From the NCBI RefSeq assembly GCF_004323595.1, contig NZ_AP019373.1, positions 2,046,001 through 2,110,000 on the forward strand: DNA of 64,000 bases. Reading direction: 5' to 3'. Made by a program: the position numbers and the translations under genes. The DNA is from Sulfuricystis thermophila. Its GTDB lineage: Bacteria > Pseudomonadota > Gammaproteobacteria > Burkholderiales > Rhodocyclaceae. Of the stretch, positions 44,105 through 52,862 are shown in pieces. Positions within the stretch are counted from its first letter, which is position 1, and the number at the start of each line of letters is the position of its first letter. The notes under the pieces were generated by a model, which saw nothing but the letters and a program-made list of their open reading frames with translations, was not told where the DNA came from and did no database searches.

Positions 44105-45921
44105 CGGGGCGTCGTTTCACCGCCCGCCGGTGCCTGCTGCGCCGGCGCCGGCACGACTTCGGTATAGGCGGAGAGGTCGGCCGCCGGCGCACGCAGGTTG
44201 CCTTCCGGCCCGGAATCGAATTCGCTGCGTGCCAGCGTGGGACGCGTCATGCCCCGCACCAGCCGCGGCGTGATCGACAGCATCAGCTCGGTCTTCTGAC
44301 CGTCGTCGGTGCGGCCGCCGAACAGGCGGCCGAGGACGGGAATCTCGCCCAGGCCCGGCACCTTGTTCGCTGTGGCGCGCTCGGCATCGCTGATCAGGCC
44401 GGCGAGCACCTGATTCTCGCCATCACGCAGGCGCAGCACCGTCGAGGCATTGCGCGTGCCGATCTGGTAGGCGAGCGTGCCGGTCTTGGTCTTCACCTGG
44501 TCGACGATGTTGCTGACTTCCAGGTTGATGCGGATGGCAATCTCGTTGTCGAGATAGATGGTGGGCTGCACTTCGAGCTTCAGGCCGACATCGACATACT
44601 GCACCGATTCGGCGACGAAGCCGGTCGCGGTGGCGGTGGTGGTGATATTCGGCACCCGGTCGCCGATCATGATCTTGGCCGTCTCGCGATTGCGGGTGCG
44701 GATGCGCGGGTTGGCGAGCAGGTTGATGTCGGTGTCGCCCTGGCCGGCCGAGACGGTGAGCGGCGTGATCGCCGCGCCGAGCGTGCGCGAGCTGGCATTC
44801 TTGATGTCGGCGAGTGTCAACAGGCCGTTCGCCGCGCTGGCGAGCGGCGTCAGCGTCAGCAGGTCGGGCCAGCGGATGCCCAGATCGAGCAGGCGGCTAC
44901 GTTTCACTTCGAGGATCTCGACTTCGAGCATCACTTCCGGTTCGGGCAGGTCATGCACCGCGAGCAGCTTGCCGGCGAGACGGATGGTTTCGGGCGTATC
45001 GCGCATCACCAGCAGGTTCTGCTTTTCGTCGGCGACGACATCCTTGGCCTTGAGGATGGTACGCAGCGTCGCCAGCGCGATCTTCGGTTCGGTGTTGGCG
45101 AGGTAGAAGGTCTTGATCGTCAAGGGCTGATGCTCGCGCGCCTTGGCCGGTGTGTTCGGATAGACGAGGATGGTGCCGTCATCGAGGGTGCGCCGTTCGA
45201 GCTGATGCGCCAACAGCACCGCATTGAGAATCTCCTTCACCGTCGCGCGCCGCAAGTAGATCGTCGTCGGCGCATCGGGCCGCACATCCTTGTCGAATAC
45301 GAAGTTGATGCCGGAAGTGCGCGCCAGCACCTCGAAAACCTGTTTCAGCGAGGCTTCCTTGAATTCGATCGATACTGGACGGGCGAGCGCATCGCCGAGC
45401 TTCGGATCGCCCTCCGGCTGTGCCGTCGCCAGCGTCGCCTCGATGGTCTCGCGCAGCTTGAGTGCGGCGGCATCGTGCGGCGCTTCGACGAGGATCTCGC
45501 GCAGACGGGACAGCGCGGCTTCGGCATCGCCGCGCGCCCAGGCAGCCTCCGCTTCGGCCAGCCATTGCGTACGGCGCCGTTCCAGGCGGGCGGCTTCGGC
45601 AAGCTTGCGGGCGCGCTCGTTGGCTGGATCGAGCGCCAGCACCCGCGCGAGCAGCGCATCGGCCTCGGCGCGACGCCCGGCGCCGATCGCCTGCTCGGCC
45701 TCACGCAGCCAGTGCGCCGCGATACGCTCGCGCGTCGTCGCCACGGCCATGCGCGTCTCGGCCCGGTTTGGCTCCTCACGCAACGCGGCCTCGAAATGCG
45801 GCAACGCTTCTTCGAGCCGGCCCTGCTCGGCGAGGCGGCGACCTTCCTGCAAGGGCGCCGAGGTCGTCGCACAGCCGGTGAGCAAGGCAATGATGGCGAA
45901 TAATGCGGCGCGGCGGTTCAT
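44101..45921 (-). CDS. Secretin (GspD/PilQ-like) lipoprotein with N-terminal TPR-like region
   Basis: 606 residues. Lipoprotein signal ending in the lipobox LLTGC. About 25-160 is a TPR-like helical region (repeated A-x-x-L/A-A patterns) in place of the usual N0 start, then an STN/N-domain (SLKQVFEVLARTSGINFVF), N1-type KIALATLRTILKAKDVV, and the secretin barrel (AGQGDTDINLLANPRIRTRN, VGLKLEVQPTIYLDNE, VPGLGEIPVLGRLFGG). Forms the outer-membrane channel. The TPR-plus-secretin form resembles MSHA MshL/PilQ-type proteins more than classical GspD. Confidence 0.86.
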   Translation of the reverse strand: MNRRAALFAIIALLTGCATTSAPLQEGRRLAEQGRLEEALPHFEAALREEPNRAETRMAVATTRERIAAHWLREAEQAIGAGRRAEADALLARVLALDPANERARKLAEAARLERRRTQWLAEAEAAWARGDAEAALSRLREILVEAPHDAAALKLRETIEATLATAQPEGDPKLGDALARPVSIEFKEASLKQVFEVLARTSGINFVFDKDVRPDAPTTIYLRRATVKEILNAVLLAHQLERRTLDDGTILVYPNTPAKAREHQPLTIKTFYLANTEPKIALATLRTILKAKDVVADEKQNLLVMRDTPETIRLAGKLLAVHDLPEPEVMLEVEILEVKRSRLLDLGIRWPDLLTLTPLASAANGLLTLADIKNASSRTLGAAITPLTVSAGQGDTDINLLANPRIRTRNRETAKIMIGDRVPNITTTATATGFVAESVQYVDVGLKLEVQPTIYLDNEIAIRINLEVSNIVDQVKTKTGTLAYQIGTRNASTVLRLRDGENQVLAGLISDAERATANKVPGLGEIPVLGRLFGGRTDDGQKTELMLSITPRLVRGMTRPTLARSEFDSGPEGNLRAPAADLSAYTEVVPAPAQQAPAGGETTPR

Positions 45922-46391
45922 TCCTTGGCTTCTCCGATGTCGAGGGTTTGGCGCATCTGGCGCCTGAGATGCTGCAGGGTCATGAGCGGCGGCTGGATCG
46001 AGGCGATGCGGTAGGTTTCGTCGAGGGTATCGCCGACGCGCACGATACGGGTTTCCTCGCCGCGCGCCAGGAACACGCACCAGCCCTCCTGTTCGTCATA
46101 CTGCTTGCCGATCACGCGCCACGGCAGAGTGTGGGCAAGACTCGGCGCTGGCGAAGCGGCACGCGGCGGATCGGTCTGGGCGGTCGTTGGGTCGGCCGGC
46201 AGTCTTGCCGCAGGCGCAAACGGATTACCGATCGCCGCGGGCACGTTTTGACGTGGCGCAAGGGCACGGACATAGGGCAGACGTTCCGTAGCCACGGCTG
46301 GCGACGGCGGCGTGGATGCCTGCCCATAGGCCGCCAAGAGCGCCACCGCGACCAACACGAAAAGGAGCCAGGGCAGGCGCGACGATGTCAT
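45918..46391 (-). CDS. GspC/PilP-like inner-membrane protein
   Basis: 157 residues. N-terminal transmembrane anchor (WLLFVLVAVALLAAYG), a Pro/Ala-rich linker, then a small beta domain (LPWRVIGKQYDEQEGWCVFL, IVRVGDTLDETYRI) like the homology region of GspC/PilP, which contacts the secretin. Part of the linker, AASPAPSL at about 78-85, is encoded by an interspersed repeat. The start overlaps the PilO-like gene and the stop overlaps the secretin start. Confidence 0.7.
   Translation of the reverse strand: MTSSRLPWLLFVLVAVALLAAYGQASTPPSPAVATERLPYVRALAPRQNVPAAIGNPFAPAARLPADPTTAQTDPPRAASPAPSLAHTLPWRVIGKQYDEQEGWCVFLARGEETRIVRVGDTLDETYRIASIQPPLMTLQHLRRQMRQTLDIGEAKE
46137..46162 (+). repeat. Short interspersed repeat, copy 10 (in frame in the GspC/PilP-like gene)
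   Basis: Plus-strand unit in a minus-strand gene: GACTCGGCGCTGGCGAAGCG then GCAC. On the coding strand it encodes AASPAPSL, the same antisense frame used in trpE. Confidence 0.65.
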
Positions 46392-46894
46392 GAGCGCACC
46401 TCCTCAGCCGGCTGGAGATGGAATACCAAGCGCAGCTGGGCCTGGACGCCATTGCCGGAGGCATCCCGCTGCAAGCCGAGCTCCGCCACCGCCAGCGCCG
46501 GTTCGCGGGCCAGCGCCGCGGCAAGGAATTTCTGCAAATCGGCATAGTCGCCGTGCACTGGCATGGCCAGTGTCGCCCGATCGAAACCGCCGGCCTCGTC
46601 GCGTTCGCTGCCGAAGTCGATGCGGCCGGGCACGAGGCCGTGCTCAAGCGCCAGATCGATGACGGCGTGCTGGCGGGCTTCGAGTTCGCTGCGCGGGATC
46701 AGGATGGCGCGAAAGGCGAGGTAGTGCGTTTCGCTGCGGCGCCCGCCGTCGTCGCTGGCGGCCACGATCTCGGCCGTCGGCCGCTTCAGACCGCCCAAGG
46801 TCAGCGCCGGCAACCCGACCAGCGCCGTCAAGACCAGCAGCACCGGCCAGGGGTGCCGACGCCAGGCGAGGCCGAAGGCCAGACGCGGATTCAC
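46388..46894 (-). CDS. PilO/GspM-like inner-membrane assembly protein
   Basis: 168 residues from a GTG start (46892-46894) with a strong GGGAGGGGG upstream. One N-terminal transmembrane helix (PWPVLLVLTALVGLPAL), a helical stretch and a C-terminal ferredoxin-like domain (LAMPVHGDYADLQKFLAAAL), the layout of PilO/GspM. Position between PilN-like and PilP/GspC-like genes fits. Identification rests on layout, not on strong motifs. Confidence 0.62.
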   Translation of the reverse strand: MNPRLAFGLAWRRHPWPVLLVLTALVGLPALTLGGLKRPTAEIVAASDDGGRRSETHYLAFRAILIPRSELEARQHAVIDLALEHGLVPGRIDFGSERDEAGGFDRATLAMPVHGDYADLQKFLAAALAREPALAVAELGLQRDASGNGVQAQLRLVFHLQPAEEVRS

Positions 46895-47379
46895 GCCCCC
46901 TCCCGGATGCGCAGTTCGAGCGTGAATTGCACCGGCCAGGCGGCGCCAGCGACGCTCTCCACGCCGAGCAGGTCGGCGCCGGCGATCGGCGAGGCGCTGC
47001 GCAAGCGTTCCGGCAGCGCCTGGACGGCGGCCTGCGTGCGCGCCTCGCCGGTCAGCCGCAGGGTGGCGCGCGCGATATCGGCCTCGACACGCAATAGCAC
47101 GGCATCGTGTTGCGTACCAAAGTGGTCGGCCAACGCGGCCAGCACCTCGGGCCAAGGCAGATTGAGCTCACGGATCGCCCGATCGGCGGCCTGCGCCGCC
47201 TCGCTGCCCGGCATACCGAGCGGAGGGTTTGGCGCCATGTGGCTGGCCTCGACCGGACTGGTCAGCACCCAGGCCGACGCGCCGACGATCGCCAGCAGCA
47301 TGCCGACGCCCCCGGCGATCCAGCGCAGCCGCGCGGAGCTCGGCGGCCGCGGCGCGAAATCGATGACGAGCGGTTTCAT
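46891..47379 (-). CDS. PilN/GspL-C-like inner-membrane protein
   Basis: 162 residues. Short cytoplasmic N-terminus (MKPLVIDFAPRPP), one transmembrane helix (LRWIAGGVGMLLAIVGASAW) and a periplasmic ferredoxin-like domain. The N-terminal tail resembles the PilN segment that binds PilM. Start overlaps the upstream gene's stop by 4 bp and its stop overlaps the GTG of the PilO-like gene. Confidence 0.62.
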   Translation of the reverse strand: MKPLVIDFAPRPPSSARLRWIAGGVGMLLAIVGASAWVLTSPVEASHMAPNPPLGMPGSEAAQAADRAIRELNLPWPEVLAALADHFGTQHDAVLLRVEADIARATLRLTGEARTQAAVQALPERLRSASPIAGADLLGVESVAGAAWPVQFTLELRIREGA

Positions 47380-47987
47380 GCCGCCGCCACCTCCGCGAGC
47401 GGCCCGACGACCACCGGGCGTGGGCACGCGCCCGACAGCCCGGCCTGGCGGCAGTCGCGCCGCAACAGCGTGGCGAAATCGGCCTTACTGCGATCGAGCG
47501 GCGGATGGACCCGGACATTGCGCCAGAGGCCGTCGACGATCAAACCGATCGTCGTGCTGTCGGCCTCCGCGAGACAAAACGCCGCCGTCCGTTCCAGTCG
47601 GCGGCAATGCCGGTTGTAGGCACGCACGAACCGCGGCTGGATACGCCGTGGCCGCCAGCCGCGCTCGGCCGCCTGACGCGGCAGATCGACGGCCACCGTC
47701 GCCGGCAGGGCGCAGGCCAGCCAGGCGCGGCTGGCAGGATCGGGATCGTAACGGATCACCCAGCGGCCAGGGTCTTCGCCGAAGATCGCGGCAAAACATT
47801 CCGCGGCATAAAGATCGAGCTCGTGTGCGCTGGCCAGCCCAGCGGGGCAGTCGAGGATCCAGTAACGTGCCAGCGCATCGGAAACGCAGATGTCGAGCGC
47901 TGCACCGGCGCGCGGCGGAGCGTCGAGCGGCACTGCGCCGCGCCGCGGGACGAAGAGTTCGGCGGGTTCAGCTCTGAAGCGTGACAC
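47376..47987 (-). CDS. Cytoplasmic protein in the PilM/GspL position
   Basis: 203 residues, no clear family match. No membrane helix. Contains several conserved-looking segments (DICVSDALARYWILDC, AERGWRPRRIQPRFVRAYNRH, STTIGLIVDGLWRNVRVH) suggestive of part of an actin-like fold such as PilM/GspL but shorter. The gene sits exactly where pilM would be in a pilMNOPQ array. It overlaps gspE by 20 bp and the next gene by 4 bp. Function inferred from position only. Confidence 0.55.
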   Translation of the reverse strand: MSRFRAEPAELFVPRRGAVPLDAPPRAGAALDICVSDALARYWILDCPAGLASAHELDLYAAECFAAIFGEDPGRWVIRYDPDPASRAWLACALPATVAVDLPRQAAERGWRPRRIQPRFVRAYNRHCRRLERTAAFCLAEADSTTIGLIVDGLWRNVRVHPPLDRSKADFATLLRRDCRQAGLSGACPRPVVVGPLAEVAAA

Positions 47988-49539
47988 GCGCCACCTCTTC
48001 GAGAGTCGTCTGGCCAGTACGGGCCAGTTGCAGGGCGGCGTCGCGCAGGCTCAACATGCCCTGGCGGCGCGCTTCGGCCTTGATCTCGGCCAGCGGCGCC
48101 CGTTGGGCTATCAGGGCGCGCAGGCGATCGTCGAGTGCCAGGATCTCGGCGACCGCCCGACGGCCCCGATAGCCGGTGCCGCGACATTCGCCACAGCCCT
48201 TGCCCCGGCGCAGGCCGGCGAATTCGGCGCTGGCGGTCTCCGGGGGCAGGCGTAGTGTGGCGAGTGCGCGTGGAGAAGGCGCCACGGCTTCGGCGCAATG
48301 CGGGCAGACGGTGCGCAGCAGGCGCTGCGCCCAGACGCCATTGAGCGCCGAAGTCAGGGCATAGGGATCGATGCCCAGATGGGCGAAGCGGTTGAAGACG
48401 TCGAAGACGTTGTTGGCATGCACCGTCGAGAGCACCAAATGGCCGGTGAGCGCCGACTGCACGGCGATCTCGGCGGTCTCGGCGTCGCGGATCTCGCCGA
48501 TCATGATCTTGTCGGGGTCGTGGCGCAGGATCGAGCGCAGGCCACGGGCGAAAGTGAGCCCCTTCTTTTCGTTGACGGGAATCTGCAGCACGCCGGCCAG
48601 CTCGTATTCGACGGGGTCTTCGATGGTGACGATCTTGTCCTGGCCGGTGTGGATCTCCGATAGCACGCCATACAGGGTCGTCGTCTTGCCGCTGCCGGTC
48701 GGGCCGGTGACCAGCAGCATGCCGTAAGGCAGCGCCGCCAACGCACGGATCTGAGCCAGTTCGTCGGTCGCGAAGCCGAGCCGATCGAGACTGAGCGTTT
48801 CGCCATCGGCCACCAGCCGGCGCTTGTCGAGGATGCGCAGCACGGCATCCTCACCGTGGAGGCTCGGCATGATCGACAGCCGCAGATCGACGCGGCGACC
48901 GGCGAAGCGCACCGCGAAGCGGCCGTCCTGCGGGATGCGCCGTTCGGCGATGTCGAGCTCGGCGAGCACCTTGAGGCGTGAGATCGCCTGTTCGGCGGTG
49001 TCGCGGCCGGAGGCTTCGCCGATGCGTTCGAGCACGCCATCGATGCGGTAACGCACGACGAGGCCCTGCGGCGTCGCCTCGAGATGGACGTCGCTGGCAC
49101 CGAGCCGCAGCGCATCGTGCAGCGTCGAATTGATGAGGCGCACGACCGGGCTGTCGTCGCGCGGCAGCGCACTCACCGCGACTTCCTTTTCAGCGGGTGC
49201 CGTCCCGCCAGCGCCGACTTTCTGCGTGGCGATGTCCGCCAGCGCCGAGGCCGTTTCCATCTGCTTGTCGAACCAGGCGCTGAGATCGTCCGGAGCGACG
49301 AGATACCATTCGACCGGCCGGCCGGCGCGGGCCTCGAGCCAACGCTGCCGGTCGGCGTCGAGCGGGTCGTCGCACACCCCGATCAGCTGCCGGCCATCAC
49401 GCAACAACGCGCAGCGCCGCACGCGGGCCTCGGCGAGCGGCACGCGTCCGAACAGCGGCTGCAGCCGGTGCAGCTGAAACAGCGTCAGCACCGTGAAATC
49501 GGCGCCTGCCCAAACCCGGACATCGTCGGGCGCGTTCAT
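47968..49539 (-). CDS. gspE: GspE/PilB-type secretion ATPase
   Basis: 523 residues. N-terminal GspE domain about 15-90, a linker, then the full ATPase: Walker A GPTGSGKTTTLY, Asp box TIEDPVEYE, Walker B IMIGEIRDAETAE, His box LTGHLVLSTVHANN and a zinc site CPHCAEAV...GCGECRGTGY. All catalytic residues are intact, unlike its paralogue at 41382. Residues 107-114 (KVGAGGTA) of the linker come from an interspersed repeat. Drives pseudopilus assembly. Start overlaps the gspF stop by 4 bp. Confidence 0.92.
   Translation of the reverse strand: MNAPDDVRVWAGADFTVLTLFQLHRLQPLFGRVPLAEARVRRCALLRDGRQLIGVCDDPLDADRQRWLEARAGRPVEWYLVAPDDLSAWFDKQMETASALADIATQKVGAGGTAPAEKEVAVSALPRDDSPVVRLINSTLHDALRLGASDVHLEATPQGLVVRYRIDGVLERIGEASGRDTAEQAISRLKVLAELDIAERRIPQDGRFAVRFAGRRVDLRLSIMPSLHGEDAVLRILDKRRLVADGETLSLDRLGFATDELAQIRALAALPYGMLLVTGPTGSGKTTTLYGVLSEIHTGQDKIVTIEDPVEYELAGVLQIPVNEKKGLTFARGLRSILRHDPDKIMIGEIRDAETAEIAVQSALTGHLVLSTVHANNVFDVFNRFAHLGIDPYALTSALNGVWAQRLLRTVCPHCAEAVAPSPRALATLRLPPETASAEFAGLRRGKGCGECRGTGYRGRRAVAEILALDDRLRALIAQRAPLAEIKAEARRQGMLSLRDAALQLARTGQTTLEEVARVTLQS
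49197..49221 (-). repeat. Short interspersed repeat, copy 11 (in frame in gspE)
   Basis: Exact consensus on the minus strand (plus strand GTGCCGTCCCGCCAGCGCC then GACTTT), same orientation as the gene, encoding KVGAGGTA in the linker between the N-terminal and ATPase domains. Confidence 0.8.
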
Positions 49540-50714
49540 TGCAGGCTCCCGGCGAGATCGAAGATCGGCAGATAGAGCAACACGACGATCGTGCCGACGA
49601 CGAGGCCGATCGCCGCCATCAGCAACGGTTCGAAAGCGCGGGCGAAGGCGTCGATGCGGCGGGCGATCTCGCCATCGTGGAAGCGTGCCGCGCGACCGAG
49701 CATCTCGCCCAGCCGCCCGCTGCGCTCGCCGACGCGCAACAGCCGCAACGCGACGGGGGTGACGAGGCCGGCCGCCGCGAAGGCCTGCGAGACGCTCTCA
49801 CCGCGTTCGATCGCGGCCGCGGCGGCATGGTGACGCAACAGCATTTCCGGTGACAGCAGACCCTCGCTAAGCCGCATGGCCGGCAGGATCGGCAGGCCGC
49901 CATCGAGCAGCGTGCCGAGCGCGAGATACAGACGCGCCAGCTCGAGCAACACGAGTGTCGAGCCGATGCCGGGCAGACGGCGGGCGAAACGTTGTGCGCC
50001 ACCGCTGGCCCACCAGGCGCGGGCAGCGACGATTGAAGCGGCCAGTGCCGCGAGCGCAGCGATGGCGAGCAGCCGGCCATGATCGGCGGCGAAACCGCCC
50101 CAGGCCATCAGCTGCTGCGAGAGCCAGGGCAGATCGCGCCCGGTGCCTTGGTAGATGCCGGCAAAACGCGGCACGACGTGGCCGAGCAGAAAGGCCGTGA
50201 CGGCGCCGCCGACCACCAGCAGGATCGCCGGATAGATCAACGCGCTGACCAACCGCCCGCGGATGATGTCGAGCTGGCCGTGGTATTCGAGATAACGGGC
50301 CAGCGAGGTCGGCAGGCTGGATGTGCGTTCCGCCGCCCGCATCAGGCCGACGTAGAGCGCTGGGAAATGTTCGGGCTGCCGTTCGAGGGCGGCAGAAAAG
50401 CGCTGACCTTCCCGCAAGTCGCGCAGCAGCCGTTCGAGCACGCTCCGTGTCGCGCTGCGCGGCTCCTTGTCACAGAGCGCCTCGATGGCCTCGGTGAGCG
50501 TCAGGCCGGCTTCGAGCAGCGCGAGCAGTTCCTGGCTGAACAAGGCCAGCGGAAACGCACTGCGACGGTCTGGCAATACGCTTCGTGACGGGGCCACCGA
50601 CAATGGCCGCAGATCCTGGGCCAACACCTGCTCGCGCGCAGAGGCCGCATCCGCGGCATCGATCGCGAGGCTCACCACACCGTGAGCACCGATGGCACGC
50701 ACTGCGAAGCGCAT
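49536..50714 (-). CDS. gspF: GspF/PilC-type inner-membrane platform protein
   Basis: 392 residues, the usual length. Two T2SSF repeats (about 65-190 and 265-385), each with the FSQELLALLEAGLTL-like or ARLYLALGTLLDGGLPIL segment and followed by membrane helices (LVSALIYPAILLVVGGAVTAF; LLMAAIGLVVGTIVVLLYLPI). Start ATG at 50712-50714 is 1 bp after the gspG stop. Confidence 0.92.
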   Translation of the reverse strand: MRFAVRAIGAHGVVSLAIDAADAASAREQVLAQDLRPLSVAPSRSVLPDRRSAFPLALFSQELLALLEAGLTLTEAIEALCDKEPRSATRSVLERLLRDLREGQRFSAALERQPEHFPALYVGLMRAAERTSSLPTSLARYLEYHGQLDIIRGRLVSALIYPAILLVVGGAVTAFLLGHVVPRFAGIYQGTGRDLPWLSQQLMAWGGFAADHGRLLAIAALAALAASIVAARAWWASGGAQRFARRLPGIGSTLVLLELARLYLALGTLLDGGLPILPAMRLSEGLLSPEMLLRHHAAAAAIERGESVSQAFAAAGLVTPVALRLLRVGERSGRLGEMLGRAARFHDGEIARRIDAFARAFEPLLMAAIGLVVGTIVVLLYLPIFDLAGSLQ

Positions 50715-50715
50715 C

Positions 50716-51120
50716 TCAATACACGATGTCCGCGTTGTCGCCCGTGCCGCCGGGCGCACCGTCGCGGCCATAAGAAACGAGTTCGTAATCGCCCTTCCGG
50801 CCGGGCACCCGATAGACATAGGGCCGGCCCCAGGGATCCGCCGGAACGTCCTTTTGCAGATAAGGGCCGTTCCATTTCGCCTCGCCGGCCGGCCGCTCGC
50901 GCAGGGCCGCGAGGCCCTGCACCGCGGAAGGATAATGGCCGGTATCGAGACGGTAAGTATCGAGCGCCTTGGCCAGCGCCTCCATCTGGGCGCGGGCCAC
51001 GGTGATCTCGGACTTGCCGATCTGGGCGGCATAGCGCGGCCCCACGTAGGCGACGAGCAGACCGATGATCGCGACCACCACCAGCAGTTCGAGGAGCGTG
51101 AAGCCGCGCGTTTTCGTCAT
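50716..51120 (-). CDS. gspG: GspG major pseudopilin
   Basis: 134 residues. Prepilin signature KTRGFTLLELLVVVAIIGLL with Glu at +5, helix, and the GspG C-terminal pattern (LDTYRLDTGHYPSAVQGLAAL, WNGPYLQKDVPADPWGRPY, ELVSYGRDGAPGGTGDNADI) including the calcium-binding loop residues. This is the canonical type II secretion major pseudopilin. The ATG overlaps the flavoprotein stop by 4 bp, so the secretion genes are translationally linked to the redox genes. Confidence 0.94.
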   Translation of the reverse strand: MTKTRGFTLLELLVVVAIIGLLVAYVGPRYAAQIGKSEITVARAQMEALAKALDTYRLDTGHYPSAVQGLAALRERPAGEAKWNGPYLQKDVPADPWGRPYVYRVPGRKGDYELVSYGRDGAPGGTGDNADIVY

Positions 51121-52445
51121 GCGAAGGTGTCCCCCATCAGCGCGGTGAACCACTTGCCCATCTCGCTGAAGTTCTTCGTCGAACGCGCCGCGGCTTCGCC
51201 GGAGGAGGCCGGCACCGGCACCATCGTCGCCGTCGTTGCGTCGTAACGGAAGTTTGCCGTCAGCCAGGAAGCGGTCGTCGCGGTGATCGGCGAATAGCAG
51301 GCCGAGTTGGTGTGCGGCGATGGATCGAGCGGCTGACCGGAGAGCAGGCGCAGGATCGCGTCGGCGCAGACCTTGGCTTCCTGGTTGGCGATGTGGCCGG
51401 CCTTGGGCTGGGTCGTCGCGGAAGCGTCGCCGATGACATGGATGCCTGGCGCCGTCTTCGACTCATAGGACAGCACATCCACCGCCGTCCAGCGGCCATC
51501 CGCCGTGTTGGTCAGTCCGTTGGCCGAGATCACCTTGCTGGCGCGATGCGGCGGAATCAGGTTGAGCACGTTTCCGCGGATGTTGCCGATGTTGGTGTTG
51601 ACCGTCATCGTCGTCGCATCGACGCTGTTGATCGTCACCCCCGGCTGATATTCGATCACACCGGCATGGACGTTGTAGAAGGCGTCGGTGAAGGCATTGA
51701 CCTCGGCGGTGATGCCCGGGTTGGCATCGAGCACGATCACCTTCGAGCCGGGCCGGTTGGTCTTCAGCCAGTCGGCGACGATGCAGGCGCGCTCATAAGG
51801 CCCGGGCGGGCAGCGATAGGGCTTGGCCGGGATGCTCATTACGAAGACGCCGCCGTTGGGCATCGCCGTGATCATGTTGCGCAGCGCCGTGGTCTGCGGA
51901 CCGGCCTTCCAGGCGTGCGGCACCTTGGCCTGTGCCGCGGCGGTCTCGAGGCCGGGCAGGATGTCGAAATCGACGCCCGGCGCGATCACCAGCCGGTCAT
52001 AGGCATAGCTGGTGCCGCCGGCGAGGACGACCTTCTTGCCGACCGGATCGATGGTCAGCACCTCGCCCTTGACGACCTTCACCCCATAGCGGCTCGCCAG
52101 GTTGCCGTAGCCATATTGCAACGAGGTGATGGTACGGCTGCCGTTCAGCACCAGGTTGCTCATGATGTTCGAGGTATAAGCCGAGTCGCGCTCGATCAGC
52201 GTGACGCTCACCCCGCTGCCGCCCCACAAGCGCAGATATTTGGCCACCGTCGCACCGGCCATGCCGCCGCCGATGACGACGACCCGACCCTTGATGCCTG
52301 TATTGCTCGGCACCGCAGCCGCAGTCGTCGTGGTCGTCGTCGAAGTCCTCTTTTTGTCCGCATGGGCCAACACACTCCAGCCTGCCAAAGAAAAACCGAT
52401 TCCCGAGGCGCCGGCCCATTGGATGAATTTTCTGCGATCGATCAT
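51117..52445 (-). CDS. FCSD-type FAD flavoprotein (sulfide dehydrogenase flavin subunit-like)
   Basis: 442 residues. Twin-arginine-like signal (RRKFIQWAG, then a hydrophobic stretch to AHA near 29) and a poly-Thr linker. FAD-binding VVVIGGGMAGATVAKYL at about 55-71. Cys212 (PYRCPPGPYERAC) and a C-terminal Cys in NSACYSP match the redox disulfide of flavocytochrome c sulfide dehydrogenase; the last 100 residues fit the FCSD flavin-binding tail. Pairs with the cytochrome gene 13 bp upstream. Probably periplasmic sulfide or other thiol/polysulfide oxidation; substrate not proven. Start supported by GAGGAGG. Confidence 0.87.
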   Translation of the reverse strand: MIDRRKFIQWAGASGIGFSLAGWSVLAHADKKRTSTTTTTTAAAVPSNTGIKGRVVVIGGGMAGATVAKYLRLWGGSGVSVTLIERDSAYTSNIMSNLVLNGSRTITSLQYGYGNLASRYGVKVVKGEVLTIDPVGKKVVLAGGTSYAYDRLVIAPGVDFDILPGLETAAAQAKVPHAWKAGPQTTALRNMITAMPNGGVFVMSIPAKPYRCPPGPYERACIVADWLKTNRPGSKVIVLDANPGITAEVNAFTDAFYNVHAGVIEYQPGVTINSVDATTMTVNTNIGNIRGNVLNLIPPHRASKVISANGLTNTADGRWTAVDVLSYESKTAPGIHVIGDASATTQPKAGHIANQEAKVCADAILRLLSGQPLDPSPHTNSACYSPITATTASWLTANFRYDATTATMVPVPASSGEAAARSTKNFSEMGKWFTALMGDTFA

Positions 52446-52458
52446 GGTCCGTTCCTCC

Positions 52459-52761
52459 TCAGCGTAGGGTTGCCAGGTAATTGGCAAGCTGGTTGATTTC
52501 GGCATCGGTATAGCCGCGCGCATGCATGTCCATCATCTTCGGCGGCGATTTCTGCTGCATTTCCTTGAGCTCCTTGACGATTTCGCTCGCCGACTTGCCG
52601 GCGATCTTTTCCACGCCGCCGCTGCCGTTGGTGCCGTGGCACTGGAAGCAATTCGACGCGAGCAGTCGCCCCGCCGGCGGCGCGGCCGCGGTGGTCTGGG
52701 CGATAACGGGCATGGTCGCCAGGCTGCATGCCAAAACGCACAAGATGTTTCTTCGCTTCAT
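52459..52761 (-). CDS. Single-heme c-type cytochrome (FCSD cytochrome subunit-like)
   Basis: 100 residues with a Sec signal peptide (MKRRNILCVLACSLATMPVIA). One heme site C38-F-Q-C41-H42 followed by G; an axial Met is likely in KMMDMHARGY. Class I cytochrome c of about 80 mature residues. Electron acceptor for the flavoprotein encoded next. First gene of the long minus-strand operon; start supported by AAGGAG. Confidence 0.88.
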   Translation of the reverse strand: MKRRNILCVLACSLATMPVIAQTTAAAPPAGRLLASNCFQCHGTNGSGGVEKIAGKSASEIVKELKEMQQKSPPKMMDMHARGYTDAEINQLANYLATLR

Positions 52762-52862
52762 GGAAACTCCTTTTTCTCGATGTGACGAACGCCGCCTGCA
52801 TCCAGCGGCAGATGACGGCCCTCCTGGCAGCGAACCGCGGGGCGGATATTGCTGAATGCGGT

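Noticed and set aside
46840-46894. Upstream extension of the PilO-like gene to 47155
   Set aside because: The extra 87 codons are an out-of-frame shadow of the PilN-like gene; the GTG at 46894 has a strong ribosome site.
48221-48240. Partial match TTCGGCGCTGGCGG in gspE
   Set aside because: Only 14 bases match with no further similarity; could be a decayed copy but not safely distinguishable from chance.
49234-49248. Second partial repeat core CCGCCAGCGCCGAG next to the gspE copy
   Set aside because: Too short (14 bases) and lacks both flanks of the unit.
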